From: Lachnospiraceae bacterium | GTDB lineage: Bacteria > Bacillota > Clostridia > Lachnospirales > Lachnospiraceae | NCBI GenBank assembly: GCA_017619615.1 | Contig: JAFZRY010000027.1 | Coordinates: forward strand, 18,971 to 82,970 | DNA: 64,000 nucleotides | Direction: 5' to 3' | Shown: in pieces, positions 44,486-51,990 of the stretch | Layout of the letters: every line of letters starts with the position of its first letter | Numbering within the stretch: the first letter of the stretch is position 1 | Translations under genes and position numbers: made by a program | Notes under the pieces: generated by a model | Told to the model about the DNA's origin: nothing | What the model saw: the letters and a program-made list of their open reading frames with translations, nothing else | Database searches by the model: none

Positions 44486-45046
44486 TTGGATGATGACAAG
44501 ATCACAGAACTCTATCTGTCCCGGGACGAATCCGCCATCCGCGAAACGGCGGCCAGATACGGCGCGCGCCTGCGGCAGATCGCGTACGCCATCCTGCAGG
44601 ACCGCGGGGCCGCGGAGGAGTGCGAGAACGACACGTACCGCGAGGCCTGGGAGCGCATCCCGCCGAACGAGCCGCGAGGCTATCTGTTCGAATACCTGGG
44701 ACGCATCATCCGGCACCTGGCGATCGACGAGTGCCGGCGGGCCGCCGCGCAGAAGCGTCGAGCCGTATACTGCGAACTGACGCAGGAAATGGCGGAGTGC
44801 CTGCCGGGCCCGGAGGACGTAGAGAGCCGCCTGGAAGCGCAGGAGCTCCGGCGGATCCTGTCGGACTTCCTGGCCGGCTGCCCGCAGGAACAGCGGGCCG
44901 TCTTCCTGCGGCGCTACTGGTATTTCGACAGCATCGCGGAGATCAGCCGCCTCTTCGGATACCGCGAGGAAAAGGTAAAAAGCATCCTGTTCCGGATGCG
45001 GAAAGCGCTGAAAAAGCGGCTGGAGAAAGAAGGGTATACGGTATGA
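44486..45046 (+). CDS. ECF-type RNA polymerase sigma factor
   Basis: 186 residues, a sigma-70 family protein with region 2 (about 5-85) and region 4 (about 125-180) only. Region 2 includes YAILQDRGAAEECENDTYREAWERI and region 4 LAGCPQEQRAVFLRRYWYFDSIAEISRLFGYREEKVKSIL, the -35-binding HTH. The start is a TTG with AAGGAGG eight bases before it; no in-frame ATG is near. The stop overlaps the start of a membrane-anchored serpin by four bases, in the position where ECF operons usually encode the anti-sigma factor. Confidence 0.92.
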   Translation: MDDDKITELYLSRDESAIRETAARYGARLRQIAYAILQDRGAAEECENDTYREAWERIPPNEPRGYLFEYLGRIIRHLAIDECRRAAAQKRRAVYCELTQEMAECLPGPEDVESRLEAQELRRILSDFLAGCPQEQRAVFLRRYWYFDSIAEISRLFGYREEKVKSILFRMRKALKKRLEKEGYTV

Positions 45047-46419
45047 AGTCGGATGTTTTTTTGGACGATATCATCGGCGGCACGGAGGAAAAATGGATCC
45101 GCGAAGCGGAAAACATCGAGGGGAGCGGGATAAAGAAGAAACGGCGGATCCGGAGGATCGGCCGTGCTGTTGCTGCGGCCGCATGCCTAGGCCTGATCAT
45201 TTTTGCCGTCTCCGGCCTTTTGGGAAAGCGGGAGCCGGTGCAGGCGGCTGATCTTCTGGAGAATTATACGGCCCGTCCGGTGGAAAAGAAAGAGCCGGAC
45301 GATGCCTTCGTCCGGGCCGGCTATGACTGGGCCGTCCGTCTGTTTCAGGAGACATACCGGCAGGAAAAGGATCAGAAGACGCTTCTGGTCTCCCCCCTGT
45401 CCGTCATGACCGCCCTGGCCATGACCGCGAACGGCGCCGGCGGGCAGACGCTGCAGGAGATGGAGCAGGTGCTGGGCAGCGGATCGCTGACGCTTGCGGA
45501 TCTGAACGCCTATCTGCACACCTATCTGCAGACTCTGCCTTCTTCGGACCGCGTGAAATTTTCTTTTGCCAACGGCATCTGGTTCAATGACCGCGGAGGC
45601 TTCAAGGCAGAAAAGGCGTTCCTGCAGCAGAACGCGGATTATTATGATGCCGCTATCCGGAAAGCGCCGTTTAACGAAGCCACGGTGCAGGAGATCAATC
45701 AGTGGGTCGCCCTGCATACGGATGACATGATCCCGGAACTGCTGAACAAACTGGAGGACGGCACTCAGATGGTTCTGGTGAATGCCCTGGCCTTCAGCGC
45801 GGATTGGCGGGAGCCGTTTGTGAACGACGGAGAAGAATATTGGGGTCCGTTTACCAATCTGGACGGAAGCACGGTCAGAACGCCGGTCATGTCCGGCGAA
45901 GTGGACTTCTATCTGGAAGATGACACCTGCATCGGATTTGAAAAGCCTTATATCGGAGACACCTATCGTTTCGTAGCGCTGCTGCCGAAAGAGGAAAAAG
46001 ATTTTGCGGGATTCATTGACGGCCTGAATAGGGAAAAACTGGAGTCGCTTATGCAAAACGCCGCGATCGAGAAGGTCAGAATCTCGCTGCCGAAATTCAG
46101 TTATGATTACACCGTCAATCTGCCGGACGTTCTGAAAACGCTGGGCATCCGAGACGCTTTCGATCCGTCCCGGGCGGATCTCTCCGGAATCAGCCGCTCG
46201 GAATCACTGTATATCAGCAAAGTCCTGCACAAAACTCATATCGACCTGGATTCCGCGGGCACGCGGGCCGCCGCCGCAACGGAGGTCGAGGCAATGTACA
46301 GCGGGATGCCGCCCGAGCCTCGGAAAGTCTCACTGGACAGACCGTTCGTCTACATGATCGTAGATACGGAGACAGGCCTGCCCGTGTTTATCGGGACGGT
46401 GACGGAGTTTTCGGAATAA
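45043..46419 (+). CDS. Membrane-anchored serpin with anti-sigma-like N-terminus
   Basis: 458 residues. Residues 1-39 are a short cytoplasmic piece (FLDDIIGGTEEKWIREAENI, then a run of KKKRRIRRIGR); 40-60 are a membrane helix. The D(D)xxIxEAE-plus-basic-plus-AACL design is what clostridial ECF-linked anti-sigma proteins have. The extracellular part (about 68-458) is a full serpin: TLLVSPLSVMTALAMTANGA (helix B), VNALAFSADW (shutter), and a hinge GTRAAAATE at 406-414, with small residues at P12-P9 as in inhibitory serpins, and DRPFVYMI after the loop. By counting, P1-P1' would be about Ser-Gly. It overlaps the sigma stop, so the two are coupled. Confidence 0.85.
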   Translation: MKSDVFLDDIIGGTEEKWIREAENIEGSGIKKKRRIRRIGRAVAAAACLGLIIFAVSGLLGKREPVQAADLLENYTARPVEKKEPDDAFVRAGYDWAVRLFQETYRQEKDQKTLLVSPLSVMTALAMTANGAGGQTLQEMEQVLGSGSLTLADLNAYLHTYLQTLPSSDRVKFSFANGIWFNDRGGFKAEKAFLQQNADYYDAAIRKAPFNEATVQEINQWVALHTDDMIPELLNKLEDGTQMVLVNALAFSADWREPFVNDGEEYWGPFTNLDGSTVRTPVMSGEVDFYLEDDTCIGFEKPYIGDTYRFVALLPKEEKDFAGFIDGLNREKLESLMQNAAIEKVRISLPKFSYDYTVNLPDVLKTLGIRDAFDPSRADLSGISRSESLYISKVLHKTHIDLDSAGTRAAAATEVEAMYSGMPPEPRKVSLDRPFVYMIVDTETGLPVFIGTVTEFSE

Positions 46420-46440
46420 TGGATGACAGGGAGGGAAATC

Positions 46441-46525
46441 GTTGGGGCGCCCACTGGGCGCCCGTTTGATTACGGAAAATGAACCGTCTCTCTATATATT
46501 CAGGGCGGCCAATGGCCGCCCCTAC
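46441..46525. repeat. Two family A palindromes
   Basis: GGGGCGCCC/GGGCGCCCG (46444-46463) and GGGCGGCCA/TGGCCGCCCCTAC (46503-46525), between the serpin gene and the converging dehydrogenase gene. They may end both transcripts. Confidence 0.7.
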
Positions 46526-46531
46526 ATTATA

Positions 46532-47437
46532 TTATTGTCCTTGGAATGCTTTCAGATTTCCGATCACCACCTGCATCATCCGCTCATGGTCATGATCCCC
46601 CACAAAACTGTTATGCGGGGAGAGCAGGACGTTTTCCAGCGTCCACAGCGGGCTTTCGGGCGCCAGCGGCTCGGTCTCGTAGACGTCCAGCGCGGCGCCG
46701 GCGAGGGGGCCTTCCTGCAGGGCGCGGAGCAGGGCGGGCTCGTCGATCAGGCCGCCGCGGGCCGCGTTGATCAGGTAGCTGCCGGGCTTCATGGACTGCA
46801 GGGCCGCATCGTCCAGGATGTGGTGCGTCTGCGGCGAATGCGCCAGAGCGAGGATCAGGATATCCGCCTGCGGGAGCAGCTCCGGGAATTTGTCCAGCGT
46901 GCAGAATTCATCCACGTTGGCGTCCTCCTTCAGGCTGCGGTTGACCACGGTAAGGCGCGCACCGAAGGGTTTCAGGCGCTTCGCGATCTCGCGGCCGTAG
47001 GCACCGAAGCCGGCCAGCAGGACGTTCTTGCCCGTCAGTTCCTGCCATTTCCAGTCCTTTTTGTGGCGCGCCGCCAGCTGGTTGCGGAAGCCCTGCGGGA
47101 CGTGCTTTAAGAGCTCCAGAATCCGCATGATCGTCCATTCCGCCATGGCCGGGCTGTACACGCCGTTCGCATTGTGCACGGTGATGCCGCGCGCGCGGAC
47201 CCAGTCCATGGGCACGCGGTCGTAGCCGGCGCTGGTGATCTGGAGGTAGCGGAGGTTCGTGAAACCCTCGTGGGTCGTGTAGTGGAAGAGGCTGTTGCAT
47301 ACCGCGCCGTCGAACCGCTCAGGATCCTCCACCGGGACGCGCTCGTCCGGATGCAGTACGATCTCGTGCCCCAGCGCGGCTAGGGCTTCCAGGTCCTTTT
47401 CGGTGGCTCCGAGCGAGCCGGTGACCAGTAATTTCAT
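46532..47437 (-). CDS. D-2-hydroxyacid dehydrogenase family protein
   Basis: 301 residues. The NAD-binding Rossmann motif is LLAGFGAYGREIAKRL (GxGxxG form with A in the third place, about 140-155). The catalytic Arg is in NAARGGLIDEPAL and the Glu in VYETEPLAPESPLW; the His is in LLSPHNSF. The reaction is NAD(P)-linked oxidoreduction of a 2-hydroxy acid; substrate unknown. It lies 45 bases after a PIG-L deacetylase gene on the same strand. The -strand pair interrupts the serpin genes. Confidence 0.9.
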   Translation of the reverse strand: MKLLVTGSLGATEKDLEALAALGHEIVLHPDERVPVEDPERFDGAVCNSLFHYTTHEGFTNLRYLQITSAGYDRVPMDWVRARGITVHNANGVYSPAMAEWTIMRILELLKHVPQGFRNQLAARHKKDWKWQELTGKNVLLAGFGAYGREIAKRLKPFGARLTVVNRSLKEDANVDEFCTLDKFPELLPQADILILALAHSPQTHHILDDAALQSMKPGSYLINAARGGLIDEPALLRALQEGPLAGAALDVYETEPLAPESPLWTLENVLLSPHNSFVGDHDHERMMQVVIGNLKAFQGQ

Positions 47438-47482
47438 GATGATTCCTTTCTGAATGGCAGGCCGCCCGACGCGGTCCGCGCT

Positions 47483-48253
47483 TTATTCTCCGAATTCCGC
47501 CAGCACGTGCCCCTGCGTCTTCCCCAGCACGCGGAACCCCTCCGCCCGCCGGTGACCGGAACGCAGACCGCAAAAACCGGCGCGCAGTTTCAGGTATGTC
47601 TGAATGTCCTTCCAGGCGCCGGAACCTGCCGGGAACTGGGTCTGATGCACGGCCAGCGCCTTTTTCTGCAGGCCGGTAAAACCGAAGGTGTCTACGAACC
47701 GGTTCGGCCGCGCGGTCATGTAAAACGCGACGGCTTCGACCGGCGCCGCAGCCGCGCCGTACCGCTCCATGATCCCCTGATTGTACGCAAAGCAGGCGAT
47801 CTGCCCGGCCGCGCGTCCGACCCGCAGGTGGTCCGGATGCGTCTCGTTGATGGGGGCCGGATCCGGCGCGAAGATGACCTGCGGCTGAAAGTCCGCCGTC
47901 ACCGCGGCGAGGCCGCGGACCAGTTCCTGCTCCTCATAAAACCCGCCGTCGGACAGATCCAGGAAACGCACGTCTTTCACACCCAGGACCGCCGCACTTT
48001 CGATCGCCTCCCGGTGCCGCCGCGCCGCCAGTTCGTCCGGCGCGACCGGCTCGGTCAGGTTTTCCACCCCGTACCGCCCGTCGGTCACAATCAGGAAGCA
48101 GACGGCCTTCCCCGCCGCGGCCAGTTTCGCCGCCGTGGCGCCCGCGCCAATCTCGATATCATCCGGATGGGGGCCGATAAAGAGAAAGCGCTCAAACGAT
48201 TCCGGCTTCGGCGCCGGCACCGCGCATTTTATCAGTTGATCCAAAGGAAACAT
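47483..48253 (-). CDS. PIG-L/LmbE-family deacetylase
   Basis: 256 residues. FIGPHPDDIEIGAGATAAKL has the HPDD zinc motif and NETHPDHLRVGR the third metal His (HPDH); AGKAVCFLIVTDGRYG is a family strand. These enzymes remove N-acetyl groups from GlcNAc-linked or related small molecules. There is no signal peptide. It probably shares a transcript with the dehydrogenase 45 bases downstream. AAAGGA precedes the ATG. Confidence 0.92.
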   Translation of the reverse strand: MFPLDQLIKCAVPAPKPESFERFLFIGPHPDDIEIGAGATAAKLAAAGKAVCFLIVTDGRYGVENLTEPVAPDELAARRHREAIESAAVLGVKDVRFLDLSDGGFYEEQELVRGLAAVTADFQPQVIFAPDPAPINETHPDHLRVGRAAGQIACFAYNQGIMERYGAAAAPVEAVAFYMTARPNRFVDTFGFTGLQKKALAVHQTQFPAGSGAWKDIQTYLKLRAGFCGLRSGHRRAEGFRVLGKTQGHVLAEFGE

Positions 48254-48381
48254 GGAGTTGTCCTTTCTTCCCGCCGACCGGGACTCACGCTGTTTCTGCT
48301 GTTATTCTACCAAATCCGCACCCTGCGTACAAGCCCCGCAGAGGCCGGAAACAGGCGGCTTTGTGATTCTCGAAAAATATT

Positions 48382-48410
48382 TGCAACATTTTCCCTCTGT
48401 ATCGTGTATT
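48382..48410 (+). promoter_or_regulatory. Possible ECF-type promoter of the serpin pair
   Basis: TGCAAC (48382-48387), 15 bases, CGTGTATT (48403-48410). The AAC and CGT cores are those of many ECF-sigma promoters; spacing is one base short of the usual 16. A sigma-A reading (TTGCAA, 20 bases, TATTAT) has poor spacing. The sigma factor 3.4 kb upstream is the obvious candidate. Confidence 0.45.
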
Positions 48411-48436
48411 ATGGGTAAAGAAAGCAAATCGGAAAA

Positions 48437-48465
48437 TCTGACAAAGGAACCGTCCCCCTGTCAGA
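48437..48465. repeat. TCTGACAAAGGAACCGTCC... hairpin (family B)
   Basis: TCTGACA pairs with TGTCAGA; the core is the reverse of that at 28665. It lies in the 5' leader of the serpin mRNA just before its ribosome site and may affect translation. Confidence 0.7.
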
Positions 48466-48480
48466 AAAAGGAGGTACATC

Positions 48481-49830
48481 ATGAACGCGATGAAGAAAAT
48501 GACTGCCCTGCTGCTGGCGGCGGCAATGTTGCTGGGGCTGGCTGCGTGCGGAGCGAATACGCAGCAGACGACGGAGGCGACCCCGTCCGCGACGGAGGCG
48601 CCGACGAACGCCCCTACAGAAGCCCCCACCCAGGGAACGCTTCCCAAAGCCCAGGCTGCCGACCTGCTGGAAGGTTATACCGCGCGCCCGGTGGAGGATA
48701 AACAGGCGGACGACGCTTTCATCAAAGCTAGTTATGAATGGGCCGCCGGGCTTTTCAAGCAGGTCTACCGCACGGAAACGGAGCAGAAGACCCTGCTGGT
48801 CTCCCCGCTGTCCGTCGTGACCGCCCTGGCCATGACCGCGAACGGCGGCGGCGGCAACACGCTGAAGGAGATGGAGCAGGTCCTGGGCAGCGGCTCCCTG
48901 AGCATGGACGATCTGAACGCCTATCTGCACACCTATCTGAACAGCCTGCCGTCTTCGGAGCGCGCGAAATTCAGTTTCGCCAATGCCATCTGGTTCAAAG
49001 ATATGGAAACCTTCTGCGTGAAAGAAGATTTCCTGCAGAAGGACACGGACTATTACGACGCCGCCATCCGCAAAGCGCCGTTTGACGATTCCACGGTCCG
49101 CGAAATCAACCAGTGGGTCGACCAGCACACGGACGGCATGATCCCCAAACTGCTGGAACAGCTGAACGAGGGCGACCGGATGATCCTGATCAACGCCCTG
49201 GTCTTCGACGCCAAATGGGCGGTCCCGTTTTACGAATCGGGCGAAGATTATAAACAGCCCTTTACCGGTCTGGACGGCAAACAATCGAGCGCCAGCATGA
49301 TGTTCGGAGAAGAATACAGCTATCTGGAAGACGATACCTGCACCGGGTTCACCAAATCCTACGCGAACGACACTTACCGCTTCGTGGCGCTGCTGCCGAA
49401 GGATGGTAAGGATTTCGAAGGCTTCATCGACGGCCTGACCGGCGAGCAGCTGGCCGCGCTGCTGAGCGGCGCTGCCGAGGAGCGGACCCTCATCATGGTG
49501 CCGAAATTCAGTTATGATTACGAAGTCAGCCTGCCGGAAGCGCTGAGCGCGATGGGCATGCGCGACTGCTTTGATCCCTACCGCGCGGATTTCTCCGGGA
49601 TCAGCGATACCTCGCTGTACATCAGCGACGTGCTGCACAAGACCCACATTGACCTGGACTCCGAAGGCACCCGGGCTGCCGCAGTGACCGCCGTCATGGT
49701 GGCGGAATCCGCCATGCCGATGGAACCGCCTCACGAAGTGTATCTGGACCGTCCGTTCGTCTATATGATTGTGGACACTGCGACGAACCTGCCCGTTTTT
49801 ATGGGGACCGTGACCGGGTTCGGTGAATAA
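48481..49830 (+). CDS. Serpin lipoprotein (first of pair)
   Basis: 449 residues. Signal peptide and lipobox (LLAAAMLLGLAAC) give a lipid-anchored surface protein after Cys about 23, followed by a Thr/Ala/Pro linker to about 60. Then the conserved QAADLLEGYTARPVE block that the membrane serpin also has, and a complete serpin domain: TLLVSPLSVVTALAMTANGG, INALVFDAKW (shutter) and hinge GTRAAAVT from 396, with DRPFVYMI after the reactive loop. By counting from the hinge, P1-P1' is about Ser-Ala. A surface serine-protease inhibitor is the likely role, as known for serpins of gut Firmicutes. AAAGGAGG precedes the ATG. Confidence 0.9.
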   Translation: MNAMKKMTALLLAAAMLLGLAACGANTQQTTEATPSATEAPTNAPTEAPTQGTLPKAQAADLLEGYTARPVEDKQADDAFIKASYEWAAGLFKQVYRTETEQKTLLVSPLSVVTALAMTANGGGGNTLKEMEQVLGSGSLSMDDLNAYLHTYLNSLPSSERAKFSFANAIWFKDMETFCVKEDFLQKDTDYYDAAIRKAPFDDSTVREINQWVDQHTDGMIPKLLEQLNEGDRMILINALVFDAKWAVPFYESGEDYKQPFTGLDGKQSSASMMFGEEYSYLEDDTCTGFTKSYANDTYRFVALLPKDGKDFEGFIDGLTGEQLAALLSGAAEERTLIMVPKFSYDYEVSLPEALSAMGMRDCFDPYRADFSGISDTSLYISDVLHKTHIDLDSEGTRAAAVTAVMVAESAMPMEPPHEVYLDRPFVYMIVDTATNLPVFMGTVTGFGE

Positions 49831-49846
49831 GGACAGGAGAGAAATC

Positions 49847-51205
49847 ATGTCGAACTTCAGAATAATAATTGCTTTGCTGCTGACAGCCGCGATGCTGCTG
49901 GCCCTGACCGCCTGCGGGGAAAACACGCAGCAGACGACGGCGCAGGCTCCGCCCGCATCGGAAGTTCCTGAGACAGCCGCCCCCACGGAGCCCCCCACCC
50001 AGGGCGCCCTCCCGGTCGCCCAGGCCGCCGACCTGCTGGAAAACTATACCGCCCGCCCGATGGAAGATAAAAAGGCGGACGACGCCTTCATTCAGGCCGG
50101 ATTCGAATGGTCGGCGGAACTGTTTAAGCAGGTCTACCGCCTTGAACCGAAGCAGAAGACCCTCCTGGTCTCCCCGCTCTCTGTCGTGACCGCCCTGGCC
50201 ATGACCGCGAACGGCGCCGGCGGCAACACGCTGAAAGAAATGGAACAGGTCCTGGGCAGCGGCTCCTTGAGCCTGGACGACCTGAACGCGTACCTGCACA
50301 CGTACCTGAACAGCCTGCCTTCCTCGGAATCCGCGAAGTTCAGCTTTGCCGACGGCATCTGGTTCAAAGAGGAGGACGGCTTTCTCGTCAAAGAGGATTT
50401 CCTCCAGAAAAACACGGACCACTTCGATGCCGCCATCCGCAAAGCGCCGTTTGACGAGTCCACGCTCCGGGAGATCAACCAGTGGGTGGCCCAGCACACG
50501 GACGACATGATCCCCAAAATGCTGGATGAACTGGGCCCGGACACCGTCATGGTGCTGATCAACGCCTTGGTTTTCGACGCCAAATGGGATACACAGTTCC
50601 GCGAGACGGGCGAGACTACCCTGTGCCCGTTTACCTGTCTCGACGGCACGGAAGTGGAGACCGCCGTCATGTACGGGGAAGAATACAGCTACCTGGAAGA
50701 CGAGACCTGCACCGGTTTCACGAAATCCTACGAGGGCGACACCTATCGCTTTGTGGCGCTCCTGCCGAAGGATGAGACGGACTTTGCGGGCTTTGTCGAC
50801 AGGCTGACAGGAGAGCAGTTGGCGTCCCTGATGGCGAATGCCGCGGAAGAGCGCACCCTCATCATGCTGCCGAAGTTCAGTTATGATTACAAGATCAGTC
50901 TGCCGGGCGTGCTGGGGGCGATGGGTATGCATGACTGTTTTGACGACGTGCGCGCGGATTTCTCCGGGATCAGCGACACCCTGCTGTACATCAGCGACGT
51001 CCTGCACAAGACGCATATCGACCTGGATTCCGAGGGCACCCGGGCCGCGGCCGCGACAGTCGTGGAGATGGCTAAGTACACGGCGTTTCTGCCGGAGTCG
51101 GAGCCGCATAAGGTCTACCTGGACCGCCCGTTCGTGTACATGATCGTGGACACGGCGACAAATCTGCCCGTGTTCATGGGCACTGTGACCGGGTTCGGGG
51201 AATAA
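49847..51205 (+). CDS. Serpin lipoprotein (second of pair)
   Basis: 452 residues from ATG 49847 (ACAGGAGAG before it); a GTG at 49823 would overlap the previous stop. Signal peptide IIIALLLTAAMLLALTAC gives a lipid anchor. The serpin domain is very similar to its neighbour along its length, including DNA blocks, so this is a tandem duplication. The reactive loop is different: hinge GTRAAAAT at 397, then VVEMAKYTAFLPESEP, with P1-P1' by counting about Tyr-Thr. The divergent loop in otherwise conserved paralogues suggests a different protease target. The two genes are 16 bases apart. Confidence 0.9.
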   Translation: MSNFRIIIALLLTAAMLLALTACGENTQQTTAQAPPASEVPETAAPTEPPTQGALPVAQAADLLENYTARPMEDKKADDAFIQAGFEWSAELFKQVYRLEPKQKTLLVSPLSVVTALAMTANGAGGNTLKEMEQVLGSGSLSLDDLNAYLHTYLNSLPSSESAKFSFADGIWFKEEDGFLVKEDFLQKNTDHFDAAIRKAPFDESTLREINQWVAQHTDDMIPKMLDELGPDTVMVLINALVFDAKWDTQFRETGETTLCPFTCLDGTEVETAVMYGEEYSYLEDETCTGFTKSYEGDTYRFVALLPKDETDFAGFVDRLTGEQLASLMANAAEERTLIMLPKFSYDYKISLPGVLGAMGMHDCFDDVRADFSGISDTLLYISDVLHKTHIDLDSEGTRAAAATVVEMAKYTAFLPESEPHKVYLDRPFVYMIVDTATNLPVFMGTVTGFGE

Positions 51206-51217
51206 GAGCGGGGAGCA

Positions 51218-51246
51218 TTGACATTGCCGCACGCACGCTTTATCAT
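51218..51246 (+). promoter_or_regulatory. Promoter of the DUF805/radical SAM pair
   Basis: TTGACA (51218-51223), 17 bases, TATCAT (51241-51246); the start codon of the DUF805 gene is at 51279 with AAAGGAG before it. Confidence 0.75.
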
Positions 51247-51278
51247 AACAGCAGAATATCCTTGCGAAAGGAGCCGCG

Positions 51279-51968
51279 ATGGACAATAAGCCGGGCTTCG
51301 GCCGTGCCTACATAGAATTTTGGAAGAGGAGCTTCGATTACCGGGGCACCTCTTCCCTGCGCGAATACTGGATGCCGGTGGGCCTGCATCTGGGCCTGAC
51401 CGCGCTGCTCGTCGCATTCTATCTGCTGAAATGGAACATCCCCTTCTGGATCCTGCTGATCTACCTGCTGTTGTCGGTGATCCCCTTCGTCGCGCTGACG
51501 GTACGGCGGCTGCGGGACACCGGGCTGTCCGGGCTGTGGGCGCTGCTCCTGTTGTTTGTCGGCGCAGGGACCTGCGTGGTGCTGGCGCTCTGCGCGGCCG
51601 GCAGCGGCTTTCTGCCGGGCGAAAACAGGCCGGTCAATCTGTACGGCCCGCCACCTATCGAGACGGCGTTCGATCCGTCGGAAATGCCCGTAGAGGACAT
51701 CTACGGCCCGCCGCCCAGCGAGGAGGCTTTTGACCCCACAAAAGAGACCGCTGCGCCGCTGTACGGCCCGCCGCCTACGCAGGGAAGCAATATCGCCTCG
51801 GTCACGGAAACCGTGCCCGCGCTGTACGGCCCGCCGGTTTCTTCTGAACTGGAAACAGAGAAAAAAGATCCGGCGCAGACCGAAGAAAGCGGTTCGGATT
51901 TCGATCCGTCGGAGATGACTGCGGAACCGCTGTACGGCGTCCCGGAATCTCCTTCGGTGGTACGCTGA
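51279..51968 (+). CDS. DUF805 membrane protein with LYGPPP-repeat tail
   Basis: 229 residues. The N-terminal part is DUF805: FWKRSFDYRGTSSLREYW, three helices (about 33-52, 55-74, 85-107) and VRRLRDTGLSGLWALL. After the last helix comes an acidic, unstructured tail with five motifs at about 20-residue spacing: LYGPPP (121), IYGPPP (141), LYGPPP (161), LYGPPV (182) and LYGVPE (218), with FDPSEM between some. A repeated aromatic-Gly-Pro motif beside a radical SAM/SPASM gene 22 bases downstream looks like a modification target. The function of DUF805 is unknown. Confidence 0.85.
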   Translation: MDNKPGFGRAYIEFWKRSFDYRGTSSLREYWMPVGLHLGLTALLVAFYLLKWNIPFWILLIYLLLSVIPFVALTVRRLRDTGLSGLWALLLLFVGAGTCVVLALCAAGSGFLPGENRPVNLYGPPPIETAFDPSEMPVEDIYGPPPSEEAFDPTKETAAPLYGPPPTQGSNIASVTETVPALYGPPVSSELETEKKDPAQTEESGSDFDPSEMTAEPLYGVPESPSVVR

Positions 51969-51990
51969 GGACCTGATTGGTAGAACGCTG

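Noticed and set aside
46532-48253. The dehydrogenase and PIG-L genes as parts of the serpin system
   Set aside because: They are on the opposite strand with their own layout and ordinary metabolic families; nothing in sequence links them to serpin function.
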